A stretch of 36,344 bases of DNA from Oerskovia merdavium. GTDB lineage: Bacteria > Actinomycetota > Actinomycetes > Actinomycetales > Cellulomonadaceae. The stretch spans positions 143,630-179,973 of the forward strand of contig NZ_JACSQF010000007.1 of the NCBI RefSeq assembly GCF_014836755.1. Direction: 5' to 3'. Under the pieces are notes generated by a model that was given only the letters and a program-made list of their open reading frames with translations, was not told the origin of the DNA and ran no database searches. The translations under genes and the position numbers were made by a program. Shown piece by piece: positions 15,446-22,330 of this stretch. How positions within the stretch are numbered: position 1 is the stretch's first letter; each line of letters starts with the position of its first letter.

Positions 15446-16045
15446 TCAGCGCTTGGCGGGCTCCTCGCCGCGCGTGATGCCCAGGCGCTTGGCGAACAGC
15501 TTGCGCTGCACGAGCCACCCGGCCAGCGCGAGCGCGGCCCACGCCAGGAACGACACGACCTGCTCCCACCCCACGGACGGGTCGCGCAGGAACCCCAGGG
15601 TGTCGGGGGAGACGCGGCCCAGGCCGCCCAGCACGATGCCCGCACCACCGATCGTCGTGAGCCACAGCAGTGCCCGGCGCCGGTACTTGTCGGCGAGGAA
15701 GCCGCACGCCGCCGCGACCGCGATGACGATGATCGCCGCGAGGACCCAGTTGCCCGAGTCGCCCGAGACCGTGCCGTACAGCTTGGCACCGATCACGGCC
15801 CCCGTCACGATCCCGATGAAGAACGACGCGAGCTTGAACACGAACGCCACGGCGATCCAGGCGACGAGCCCGCCGAGCACCCCGACGAGCAGGGCCGTGG
15901 TCTGGCTCGCCCCGAACAGGTCGCCCAGCATCCAGCCGAGGCCGAACCCGGAGGCGATCACCGCCAGGTGGACCGAGCCGACGCCGAGGAAGCACAGGAG
16001 CAACCCGACGGCGACGATGACGAGACCTGCGACGACCGGGTCCAT
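15446..16045 (-). CDS. DUF4203/TMEM198-like multispan membrane protein
   Basis: A 199-residue protein with about seven hydrophobic helices and a basic C-terminal tail (VQRKLFAKRLGITRGEEPAKR). Glycine-rich helices such as GSVHLAVIASGFGLGWMLGDLFG and FFIGIVTGAVIGAKLYGTVSG resemble the DUF4203 (TMEM198/TM7S3-like) group; assignment is by overall pattern and is moderate. No transport or catalytic motif is visible. AGGAGG lies 5 nt before the ATG. It sits 24 bp downstream of the universal stress protein gene on the same strand, so the two are probably co-transcribed. Confidence 0.65.
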   Translation of the reverse strand: MDPVVAGLVIVAVGLLLCFLGVGSVHLAVIASGFGLGWMLGDLFGASQTTALLVGVLGGLVAWIAVAFVFKLASFFIGIVTGAVIGAKLYGTVSGDSGNWVLAAIIVIAVAAACGFLADKYRRRALLWLTTIGGAGIVLGGLGRVSPDTLGFLRDPSVGWEQVVSFLAWAALALAGWLVQRKLFAKRLGITRGEEPAKR

Positions 16046-16069
16046 GAGACCTCCTGGCGTGAGGTGGGG

Positions 16070-16465
16070 CTAGTGCTTGGCCTTGATGACCAGCACGGGT
16101 GCGTGGGCGTCGAGCAGGACGCGCTGCGTGGTGCTGCCGAGCAGGAACTTGCCGACGGGGGAGCGCTTGCGCGAGCCGATCACGACGAGGCTCGCGGTCA
16201 GGCGCTCGGCCTCGTCGAGGATCGCGTCCGCAGGGTCGATCCGAGACTCGCGGTACGTGACGGTCGCCGCGGGGGTGCCCGCGGGCAGGGCGTCGAGCAG
16301 GTGCGCCAGGTCGGGCGGGAGGGGCGGATCGTCCTGCGGCGGGCCCTCGAGCGGGGTCAGGACGAAGACCGCCAGCGGCAGGTCTCGGCGGACCGCCTCG
16401 GCGGCTCCGGCGTGCAGGGCCGCCTCACCCTGTGGCGAGTCGTTGTAGGCCACAAGAACGGTCAT
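16070..16465 (-). CDS. Universal stress protein (UspA family)
   Basis: A 131-residue single-domain protein with the UspA fold: TVLVAYNDSPQGEAALHAGAAEA at the start, then ILDEAERLTASLVVIGSRKRSPVGKFLLGSTTQRVLLDAHAPVLVIK. The nucleotide loop of ATP-binding members reads G-x2-G-x9-G-S/T; here the second glycine is a lysine (GSRKRSPVGKFLLGST), so ATP binding is plausible but not assured. The protein is cytosolic and its role is general stress response, inferred from the family. It is first in a probable two-gene unit with the membrane protein at 15446. The 208-bp gap upstream (16466-16673) shows only GC-rich sequence with a TCCCTGCAGGGA palindrome at 16547-16558. Confidence 0.85.
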   Translation of the reverse strand: MTVLVAYNDSPQGEAALHAGAAEAVRRDLPLAVFVLTPLEGPPQDDPPLPPDLAHLLDALPAGTPAATVTYRESRIDPADAILDEAERLTASLVVIGSRKRSPVGKFLLGSTTQRVLLDAHAPVLVIKAKH

Positions 16466-16673
16466 CGCCGTTGTGCTCCTCGTTCGTCGTGCCCGGGTCA
16501 GCGGGCAGATCGCGTGTGCCCTCGCACTCTCTCACACCCCGGGGGTCCCTGCAGGGAGCGTGGGAGCGCGTCGCGGGACCGGATGCCCGACGGCGCCGCG
16601 GCCCCCGCTGCGCTCGCCCGAGGTCGCGGGCTCCCGGGGCGGGCACGGGTGGCGCCGGGCGTCCCCTCGCAGG

Positions 16674-17543
16674 TCAGGCGTCCGTGGCCAGCACGTCGGG
16701 GAGACTCAGCGACGGGGGCAGGAGGGGTGGGGCCACGGAGCGGACGATCCGGGCGAGCTCGCGGTGCCGGTCTGGTCCCATGCGGTCGGCGGGCGCCGTC
16801 ACGGACAGCGCGGCGACGGCCTGTCCCGCGCGCAGCAGCGGCACCGCGAGGCAGCTGATGCCGGGTTCGTTCTCCTCGTCCTCGGTCGCGTAGCCGGCGG
16901 CCCGGGCGGCGGTCAGCGTGTCCCACAGGGAGTCCGCGGTGACCGTCGTGGCGCCCGTGTCGCCGGTCGCGGCGGCGTACCAGGACATGCCCGAGCGATC
17001 GGTGGTCCGGAACGCGAGGAGCGCCCGTCCGAGCGCGGTCGTCGCGGCGGGCCGGCGTCGTCCGACCGCCGACCAGACCCGCACGGCGCGCGCGGGCTCG
17101 ACCTTGTCGAGGTAGACGATCTCCGGGCCGGACAGCACGCCGAGGTGGACGAGCTCGCCCGACGCCTCGCACACGGCCGTGAGCGCCGGGCCCAGGAGGG
17201 CCGGCAGGTTCTCCTCGCCCAGGAACGTGTCGCCGAGCGCGGTCGCGGCGGGTCCCAGGCGATAGCTGCCCGTCGCGGGGTCCTGGTCGGCGTAGCCGCG
17301 GAAGCGCAGGGCCGACAGCGTGCGGTGCAGCGAGGTCTTGTTCAGGCCGAGCTCGGCGGCGAGCGCGCCCAGGGTGAGCCCGTGCGGTCCTGCGGCAGCG
17401 AGCCGCTCGAGGGTGAGCAAGGCCTTGTCGACCGAGCCGAGGGGACTGCTCGTGGAGCCAGGGTCTGCCGGTGCGTGGTCTGCCGAGGAGCGGACTGTCG
17501 GTACGGGGTCGCCAGGGGTCTCGGCGCCCGGACGGGCTACCAC
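16674..17543 (-). CDS. IclR-family transcriptional regulator (KdgR-like role)
   Basis: A 289-residue regulator. A disordered N-terminus of about 35 residues is followed by the winged helix (SVDKALLTLERLAAAGPHGLTLGALAAELGLNKTSLHRTLSALRFRGYADQDPATGSYRLG, about 37-95) and the IclR effector domain (ELVHLGVLSGPEIVYLDKVE, TTALGRALLAF, YATEDEENEPGISCLAVPLL). It is divergent from eda and a KDG-kinase-like gene and so is probably their local regulator, responding to KDG or a related sugar acid; that is inference. The GTG at 17543 has no strong ribosome-binding site. The promoter appears to be GTGACA (17618-17623), 18 bp, TATAGT (17594-17599) on the minus strand. Confidence 0.87.
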   Translation of the reverse strand: MVARPGAETPGDPVPTVRSSADHAPADPGSTSSPLGSVDKALLTLERLAAAGPHGLTLGALAAELGLNKTSLHRTLSALRFRGYADQDPATGSYRLGPAATALGDTFLGEENLPALLGPALTAVCEASGELVHLGVLSGPEIVYLDKVEPARAVRVWSAVGRRRPAATTALGRALLAFRTTDRSGMSWYAAATGDTGATTVTADSLWDTLTAARAAGYATEDEENEPGISCLAVPLLRAGQAVAALSVTAPADRMGPDRHRELARIVRSVAPPLLPPSLSLPDVLATDA

Positions 17544-17586
17544 GTGGACGCACCGCTCGCGTAGAGTGATTTCGCATTCCAGAACA

Positions 17587-17623
17587 TCCGTTCACTATAA
17601 CGAAACGCGAGGCCTCATGTCAC
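17587..17623. promoter_or_regulatory. Overlapping divergent promoters and IclR operator
   Basis: An imperfect palindrome TCCGTT-N6-AACGAA (17587-17604) has inner arms CGTT and AACG. It covers the minus-strand -10 TATAGT (17594-17599, for the IclR gene, with -35 GTGACA at 17618-17623 inside the eda start) and a plus-strand -10-like TATAAC (17596-17601, for eda). One bound dimer could therefore block both promoters. The shape fits IclR-type operators; binding is inferred. Confidence 0.5.
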
Positions 17624-18381
17624 CCGCAGCGCCCCCGACCGACGTCGACCAGCTCTTCGCCAGGGTGCGGGTCGTGCCCGTGGTCGTCGTGGAGGACGAG
17701 GCGCAGGCGCTCGCCCTCGGAGCCGCTCTCCTGGACGGCGGCCTGCCCATCGCCGAGATCACCTTCCGCACCGCCGGTGCCCGCGCCGCGATCGCCGCAG
17801 TCACGCGCGAGCTTCCCGAGCTCGTGACCGGCGCGGGCACGGTGATCAACGCCGACCAGGTCGACCAGGCCGTCGACGCCGGTGCGCGTTTCCTCGTCTC
17901 TCCCGGGTTGAGCGTCGACGTCGTGCGCCGGGCCCAGCACCACGGCCTGCCGATCTTCCCGGGCGTCGCGACGCCGTCGGACGTCATGGCCGCCCTGGCC
18001 CTGGGGCTCGACGTCGTGAAGTTCTTCCCCGCCGGGATCAACGGGGGAGTGCCCGCGATCAAGGCGCTGTCCGCGCCGTTCCCCGGCCTGCGGTTCGTCC
18101 CCACCGGCGGTGTGAGCGCGGCCAACGCGACCGAGTACCTCTCGGTGCCCTCCGTCCTGGCCGTGGGCGGCTCCTGGATGGTCGAGAAGTCCCTCGTGGA
18201 AGCCGGGGACTTCGCCGAGATCACGCGTCGCTCCGCGCAGGCCGTCGCGCTCGCGGCATCGCTCGCACCCGCCCGGGAAGCCGCCGTGCCGGACGCGCCC
18301 GCCGCGGACGCCGTGCCTCCGGCACCCGCAGGACCGACCGCCCCCACCGCGCCCGCGGCACCCGTCGCCGCAGGAAAGTGA
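17617..18381 (+). CDS. eda: 2-dehydro-3-deoxy-phosphogluconate (KDPG) aldolase
   Basis: A 254-residue class I aldolase that splits KDPG into pyruvate and glyceraldehyde 3-phosphate. Landmarks are RVVPVVVVEDEAQAL, ALLDGGLPIAEITFRTAGA with the catalytic-type Glu, LVTGAGTVINADQVDQAVDAGARFLVSPG, GVATPSDVMAALALGLDVVKFFPA with the Schiff-base lysine in VKFFPA, and VPTGGVSAANATEYLSV. Normal length is about 210; the excess is a C-terminal Ala/Pro-rich tail (after about residue 215) without recognisable function. GCGAGG precedes the ATG. It is 6 nt upstream of the sugar kinase gene, which supplies its substrate, and divergent from the IclR regulator. Confidence 0.92.
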   Translation: MSPAAPPTDVDQLFARVRVVPVVVVEDEAQALALGAALLDGGLPIAEITFRTAGARAAIAAVTRELPELVTGAGTVINADQVDQAVDAGARFLVSPGLSVDVVRRAQHHGLPIFPGVATPSDVMAALALGLDVVKFFPAGINGGVPAIKALSAPFPGLRFVPTGGVSAANATEYLSVPSVLAVGGSWMVEKSLVEAGDFAEITRRSAQAVALAASLAPAREAAVPDAPAADAVPPAPAGPTAPTAPAAPVAAGK

Positions 18382-18387
18382 GCTGAC

Positions 18388-19518
18388 ATGACCGACACGA
18401 CCCCCCGCCCCGCGGGCGCCCCCCTGAACCTGCGCCCGGCCGCGGACTGCACCTACGACGTCGTCTCCCTGGGCGAGGTCATGCTGCGCCTGGACCCGGG
18501 GGAGCGGCGCATCAAGACCACCCGCTCGTTCGACGCGTGGGAGGGCGGCGGGGAGTACAACGTGGCGCGCGGCCTGCGCCGGTGCTTCGGTCTGCGCGGC
18601 GCGATCGTCACGGCGCTGGCGGACAACGAGGTCGGTCGCCTGGTCGAGGACCTCATGCTCACGGGCGGCCTCGACACGAGCTGGGTGCAGTGGGTGCCCT
18701 ACGACGGGATCGGTCGCACGGTCCGCAACGGGCTCAACTTCACCGAGCGCGGCTACGGCGTGCGCGGCGCGGTGGGCGTGAGCGACCGCGGCAACACCGC
18801 GATCGCCCAGATGCAGCCCGGGGACGTCGACTGGGACGAGCTGTTCGGTCGTCGCGGCGTGCGCTGGCTCCACACGGGCGGGATCTTCGCGGCGCTGTCC
18901 GCGTCGTCCGCGGACGTGGCCGAGGCCGCCATGCAGGCCGCACGCCGGCACGGCACGATCGTGTCCTACGACCTCAACTACCGCCCCTCGCTGTGGCAGG
19001 GCATCGGCGGCCCGGCGCGCGCGCAGGAGGTCAACCGCCACCTCGCGCAGTACGTCGACGTCATGATCGGCAACGAGGAGGACTTCACGGCGAGCCTCGG
19101 GTTCGAGATCGAGGGCGTGGACGAGAACCTGACGGACCTGGACACCGCGGCGTTCCGCGCCATGATCGAGACCGCCGCGGCCGCGTACCCGAACTTCCAG
19201 GTCATCGGCACCACGCTGCGGGCCGTGCGGTCCGCGACGCGCAACGACTGGGGGGCCGTCGCGTGGTCCCGGGTCCAGGGGTTCGCCGAGGCCACGCACC
19301 GCGCGGACCTCGAGATCCTCGACCGCGTGGGCGGGGGCGACTCGTTCGCCTCGGGCCTCGCGTACGGGCTCATGGAGCTCGGGAGCATCCAGGAGGCCGT
19401 CGAGTACGGCGCCGCCCACGGTGCGATCGCCATGACCACGCCCGGCGACACGTCGACGGCGTCGCTCGCCGAGGTCCGCAAGCTCGCCTCGGGCGGGAGC
19501 GCGCGCGTGCAGCGCTGA
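18388..19518 (+). CDS. PfkB-family sugar kinase, probable 2-keto-3-deoxygluconate kinase
   Basis: A 376-residue ribokinase-fold enzyme. The N-terminal part has YDVVSLGEVMLRLDPGE and FDAWEGGGEYNVARGLRRCFG; YDLNYRPSLW is in the middle; the anion hole and catalytic base are in RVGGGDSFASGLAYGL. The ATP site lies in the C-terminal third. Partnership with eda, 6 nt away, makes phosphorylation of KDG to KDPG the best assignment, the penultimate step of uronate and pectin catabolism. The genes making KDG are not in this window. At 376 residues it is somewhat longer than usual (about 310-340). A perfect 25-bp hairpin follows 10 nt after the stop. Confidence 0.82.
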   Translation: MTDTTPRPAGAPLNLRPAADCTYDVVSLGEVMLRLDPGERRIKTTRSFDAWEGGGEYNVARGLRRCFGLRGAIVTALADNEVGRLVEDLMLTGGLDTSWVQWVPYDGIGRTVRNGLNFTERGYGVRGAVGVSDRGNTAIAQMQPGDVDWDELFGRRGVRWLHTGGIFAALSASSADVAEAAMQAARRHGTIVSYDLNYRPSLWQGIGGPARAQEVNRHLAQYVDVMIGNEEDFTASLGFEIEGVDENLTDLDTAAFRAMIETAAAAYPNFQVIGTTLRAVRSATRNDWGAVAWSRVQGFAEATHRADLEILDRVGGGDSFASGLAYGLMELGSIQEAVEYGAAHGAIAMTTPGDTSTASLAEVRKLASGGSARVQR

Positions 19519-19528
19519 CGCGGCACGC

Positions 19529-19585
19529 CGAGATGCGGCGAACGGGGGTCCAGGAGCGCTCTGGACCCCCGTTCGCCGCATCTCG
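19529..19585 (+). terminator. Long hairpin H4: 25-bp perfect stem
   Basis: The arms 19529-19553 and 19561-19585 are perfectly complementary, with a 7-nt loop GAGCGCT. It begins 10 nt after the kinase stop codon. Its outer end (CGAGATGCGG) resembles that of hairpin H3, but it lacks the GACACGCC core and has its own arm (AACGGGGGTCCAG). Function as the operon terminator is likely. Confidence 0.75.
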
Positions 19586-19614
19586 AGTCGGGTGGTCCGG
19601 CCCGCGGGCGCCTC

Positions 19615-19669
19615 GCCTGCCCGCGGCCTGGGGGCCTTGCCTGCCCGCGGCCTGGGGGCCTTGCCTGCC
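19615..19669. repeat. 24-bp tandem repeat, 2.3 copies
   Basis: Two identical 24-bp units (19615-19638 and 19639-19662) and the first 7 bases of a third lie between hairpin H4 and the next promoter. The unit contains CCGCGG and GGCC...GGCC motifs. With H4 it fills most of the 298-bp gap between the kinase and the next gene (19519-19816); a -10-like TAGGGT is at 19740-19745. Confidence 0.85.
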
Positions 19670-19816
19670 CCCGTCCCGCCCGGCCTCAGTTTCCCGGCGG
19701 CACGCCGCCTCATCCCGAGCGGCGCCCCGAGGTCGCGGCTAGGGTGGACGAGGACGGACAGATCGGACACAGCGCGTCGGGAGCCTCCGTGGCCCGGCGA
19801 GCGCGAGGAGGCTCAC

Positions 19817-20185
19817 GTGGTGCAGCGTGGTGGGGTGCCGTCGGGCCGCCTCCCGCGACGCACGGTCGACGCCCCGTCGGACATCGCCCGAGCGGTCGAG
19901 CACGCGCGCATCCTGCGCGGGGCCGGGGACCCCACCGGCGCGGCCCGTGTCCTCGACCGAGCCTTCGACGCCGAGGGCGTCCGCACCAGGACCGTGTCCG
20001 AGCGGCTGCGCTTCCGCGCGCTCGTCCTGCGGGCGGACCTCGCGCTCCAGCTGCACGACGACGTCGCGGCCGCCCGGTTCCTCGCCGGTGCCGAGGCGCT
20101 GCCCCTGCTCGCGGACGCGCTCGCGGCGCTCGACGACGACCTGCACCTGGCCGAGGAGCTGCGCGAGCGCCTCGACGCCGACTGA
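19817..20185 (+). CDS. Small helical protein of unknown function
   Basis: A 122-residue protein that is almost wholly alpha-helical by composition (SDIARAVEHARILRGAGDPTGAARVLDRAFDAEG, RLRFRALVLRADLALQLHDDVAAARFLAGAEALPLLADALAALDDDLHLAEELRERLDAD), resembling one or two TPR-like hairpins. No family is recognised. The GTG at 19817 is preferred because GAGGAGG lies 6 nt upstream; longer reading upstream passes through the tandem repeat. It lies 215 bp upstream of the kdp genes on the same strand but is separated from them by the kdp promoter, so a link with potassium transport is not shown. Confidence 0.6.
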   Translation: MVQRGGVPSGRLPRRTVDAPSDIARAVEHARILRGAGDPTGAARVLDRAFDAEGVRTRTVSERLRFRALVLRADLALQLHDDVAAARFLAGAEALPLLADALAALDDDLHLAEELRERLDAD

Positions 20186-20205
20186 GCACCCGCCCGGCCC
20201 CACCC

Positions 20206-20289
20206 CGTCAGGGTTGCGTCAACACCCGCCGGCCCTCCGTCAAGAACCCGTCAACGTCCCGCCTCCCGCCTCCTCCCACGGCATAGACC
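20206..20289 (+). promoter_or_regulatory. Probable kdp promoter with KdpE half-sites
   Basis: CGTCA occurs four times in the same orientation at 20206, 20217, 20238 and 20249. Spacing is 11, 21 and 11 bp, i.e. two tandem pairs two helical turns apart, the pattern of OmpR-family response-regulator sites. TAGACC (20284-20289) is a -10-like box with no -35 match; the last half-site ends about 7 bp before the -35 position, as expected for an activator. KdpE, encoded downstream, is the obvious candidate protein. Confidence 0.55.
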
Positions 20290-20295
20290 TGGGGT

Positions 20296-20314
20296 GTGCG
20301 CAGGAGCTGCGCAC
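20296..20314 (+). other. 5'-end hairpin of the kdp mRNA
   Basis: GTGCGCAG and CTGCGCAC form a perfect 8-bp stem with a GAG loop at the predicted transcription start. It may protect the 5' end. The leader continues about 85 nt to the first start codon; no ydaO-type or other known riboswitch was recognised. Confidence 0.4.
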
Positions 20315-20400
20315 CGGCACGGCGCCTCCACGCCGACCACGGCACCTGCCCGCGGTCCCCGAGATCCGCCCGCCGCACGACGTTCGAAGGCAGAACTCAG

Positions 20401-20499
20401 ATGGCCGACCTGGCCTACATCCTGCTGACCGTGGTGTTCTTCACCGCCGTCGGCCTCGTGGCCCGCCGCCACGGCTCCTCCGGGGGGTCCACGTCATGA
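20401..20499 (+). CDS. 32-residue membrane peptide at the head of kdp
   Basis: This reading frame encodes [32 protein letters not shown] (given here as its two parts: a hydrophobic helix [19 protein letters not shown] and a basic, Ser/Gly tail [11 protein letters not shown]). It overlaps kdpF by ATGA, so it is the first of a chain of coupled genes. GAAGG lies about 10 nt upstream. Similar single-span peptides occur before kdpF in other actinobacteria as far as I know; their role is unproven, and a KdpF-like stabilising subunit is the simplest idea. Confidence 0.7.
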   Translation: MADLAYILLTVVFFTAVGLVARRHGSSGGSTS

Positions 20500-20588
20500 C
20501 GGTCCTCGACTGGGTCGGGCTCGGTGCCGTCGTGGTGCTGCTCGGTTACCTGTTCGTCGCCCTGCTCCGCAGCGACAAGGTCCGGTGA
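20496..20588 (+). CDS. kdpF: KdpF, small subunit of the K+ ATPase
   Basis: A 30-residue single-span peptide: helix [22 protein letters not shown] ending in the positively charged RSDKVR. Length, position and the ALLRSDK-like ending match KdpF, which stabilises the KdpABC complex in the membrane. Its ATG overlaps the stop of the preceding peptide gene and its TGA overlaps the GTG of kdpA, giving tight translational coupling on both sides. Confidence 0.88.
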   Translation: MTVLDWVGLGAVVVLLGYLFVALLRSDKVR

Positions 20589-22330
20589 GCGCGACCGTGC
20601 TGACCCAGACCAGCGTGCTGACCCACGCGACGGCGACCCAGGCGGTCGGCGAGGTCGCGTCGCAGGCGCCCGGCGTGTGGCTCGCCGTCGGGCAGCTCGT
20701 CCTGCTGCTCCTCGCGCTCGCCGCGGTGCACGCCCCGCTCGGCGCCTACATGGCGCGCGTCTTCACCTCACCCCAGCACCTGCGCGTCGAGCGGGCCGGA
20801 TACCGGGTCATGCGCGTCGACCCCGACGCGGAGCAGAAGTGGAGCACCTACCTGCTCTCGCTCCTCGGCTTCTCGATGGCCTCGCTCCTGCTCCTCTACG
20901 GGCTCGCGCGCCTCCAGCAGCACCTGCCGATGAACCTCGGCTTCTCGGTGTTCGACCCGGCCGGCGCGTGGAACACCGCGGTCTCGTTCGTGGCCAACAC
21001 CAACTGGCAGTGGTACTCGGGCGAGGCGGCCGCGGGGCACCTGCTCCAGATGGCCGGGCTCGCGGTGCAGAACTTCGTGTCCGCGGCCGTCGGCATCTCG
21101 GTCGCCGTCGCACTCATCCGCGGCTTCGTGCGCTCGGGCACGGACGGGCGCGTCGGCAACTTCTGGTCCGACCTGACCCGCACGTGCGTGCGCATCCTGC
21201 TGCCCATGGCGTTCGTCGGCGCGATCGTGCTGCTCGCCACGGGCGTCATCCAGAACTTCGACGCGCACACGGCGATCGACACGGTCGCGGGCGGCACGCA
21301 GCACGTGCTCGGCGGCCCCGTCGCCTCGCAGGAGGTCATCAAGGAGCTCGGCACCAACGGCGGCGGGTTCTTCAACGCCAACTCGGCGCACCCGCTCGAG
21401 AACCCGAGCCCGTTCTCCAACCTGTTCGAGATCTTCCTGATCCTCGTGATCCCTTTCACCCTCCCTCGCACGTTCGGCCTCATGGTCGGGGACAAGCGTC
21501 AGGGCTGGGCGATCCTCGGGGCCATGGGCGCGCTGTGGTTCGTCGCGGTCGCGCTCATCACCTGGGCCGAGATGGCCGGGCCCGGAGCTGCACCCCTCGC
21601 CGCGGGCGGCGCCATGGAGGGCAAGGAGACCCGCTTCGGCCTCGCCGCGAGCGCCCTGTTCGCCGCGTCGACCACGGGCACCTCCACGGGTGCGGTCAAC
21701 GCGATGCACGACTCCCTGACCGCGCCGGGTGGCGGCGTGACGATGTTCACCATGATGCTCGGCGAGATCGCGCCGGGAGGCGTGGGGTCGGGCCTGTACG
21801 GGATGCTCATGCTCGCGATCGTCGCGGTGTTCGTCTCGGGGCTCATGGTCGGGCGCACGCCCGAGTACCTGGGCAAGAAGATCGGTCGCCAGGAGATCAC
21901 GCTCGTCGCGCTGTACATCCTCACGGTCCCGTTCCTCGTGCTCGTCGGCACGGCGCTCGCGATCGCGCTCCCCGCCGGCCAGGCCGGCATCCAGGAGGCC
22001 GGCCCGCACGGGCTGTCCGAGGTCCTGTACGCGTTCACGTCCGCGGCCAACAACAACGGGTCGGCGTTCGGCGGGCTCACGTCGGGCACCCCCTTCTACA
22101 ACACGGCCCTGGGCGTCGCGATGCTCGCCGGCCGCTTCATCCCCATCGCCCTCGTCCTGGCCCTCGCCGGACGCTTCGCCTCCCAGAAGACGGTCCCCGC
22201 CACCGCGGGCACCCTCCCGACGCACCAGCCGCTGTTCGTGGGCGTGCTCGGGACCGTCGCCCTGGTCGTCGTCGGGCTCACCTTCGTCCCCGTGCTGTCG
22301 CTCGGTCCCATCGTGGAGTCGCTCTCATGA
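20585..22330 (+). CDS. kdpA: Potassium-transporting ATPase potassium-binding subunit KdpA
   Basis: A 581-residue channel-like membrane subunit that binds and selects K+. It has the superfamily-type pore loops, including the highly conserved [20 protein letters not shown] and [22 protein letters not shown], and [14 protein letters not shown] further on. Around ten membrane helices are visible. The GTG start overlaps the kdpF stop codon and the first 15-20 residues ([21 protein letters not shown]) are polar, so a later start is possible but less coupled. It overlaps kdpB by ATGA. Length is normal for the family (about 557 in E. coli). Confidence 0.95.
   Translation: MSATVLTQTSVLTHATATQAVGEVASQAPGVWLAVGQLVLLLLALAAVHAPLGAYMARVFTSPQHLRVERAGYRVMRVDPDAEQKWSTYLLSLLGFSMASLLLLYGLARLQQHLPMNLGFSVFDPAGAWNTAVSFVANTNWQWYSGEAAAGHLLQMAGLAVQNFVSAAVGISVAVALIRGFVRSGTDGRVGNFWSDLTRTCVRILLPMAFVGAIVLLATGVIQNFDAHTAIDTVAGGTQHVLGGPVASQEVIKELGTNGGGFFNANSAHPLENPSPFSNLFEIFLILVIPFTLPRTFGLMVGDKRQGWAILGAMGALWFVAVALITWAEMAGPGAAPLAAGGAMEGKETRFGLAASALFAASTTGTSTGAVNAMHDSLTAPGGGVTMFTMMLGEIAPGGVGSGLYGMLMLAIVAVFVSGLMVGRTPEYLGKKIGRQEITLVALYILTVPFLVLVGTALAIALPAGQAGIQEAGPHGLSEVLYAFTSAANNNGSAFGGLTSGTPFYNTALGVAMLAGRFIPIALVLALAGRFASQKTVPATAGTLPTHQPLFVGVLGTVALVVVGLTFVPVLSLGPIVESLS

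Noticed and set aside
20290-20400. ydaO (c-di-AMP) riboswitch before kdp
   Set aside because: The leader is only about 105 nt and none of the ydaO conserved motifs was recognised.
20524-22326. In-frame upstream extension of kdpB through kdpA
   Set aside because: It is the second frame of kdpA; the ATGA overlap at 22327 marks the start.
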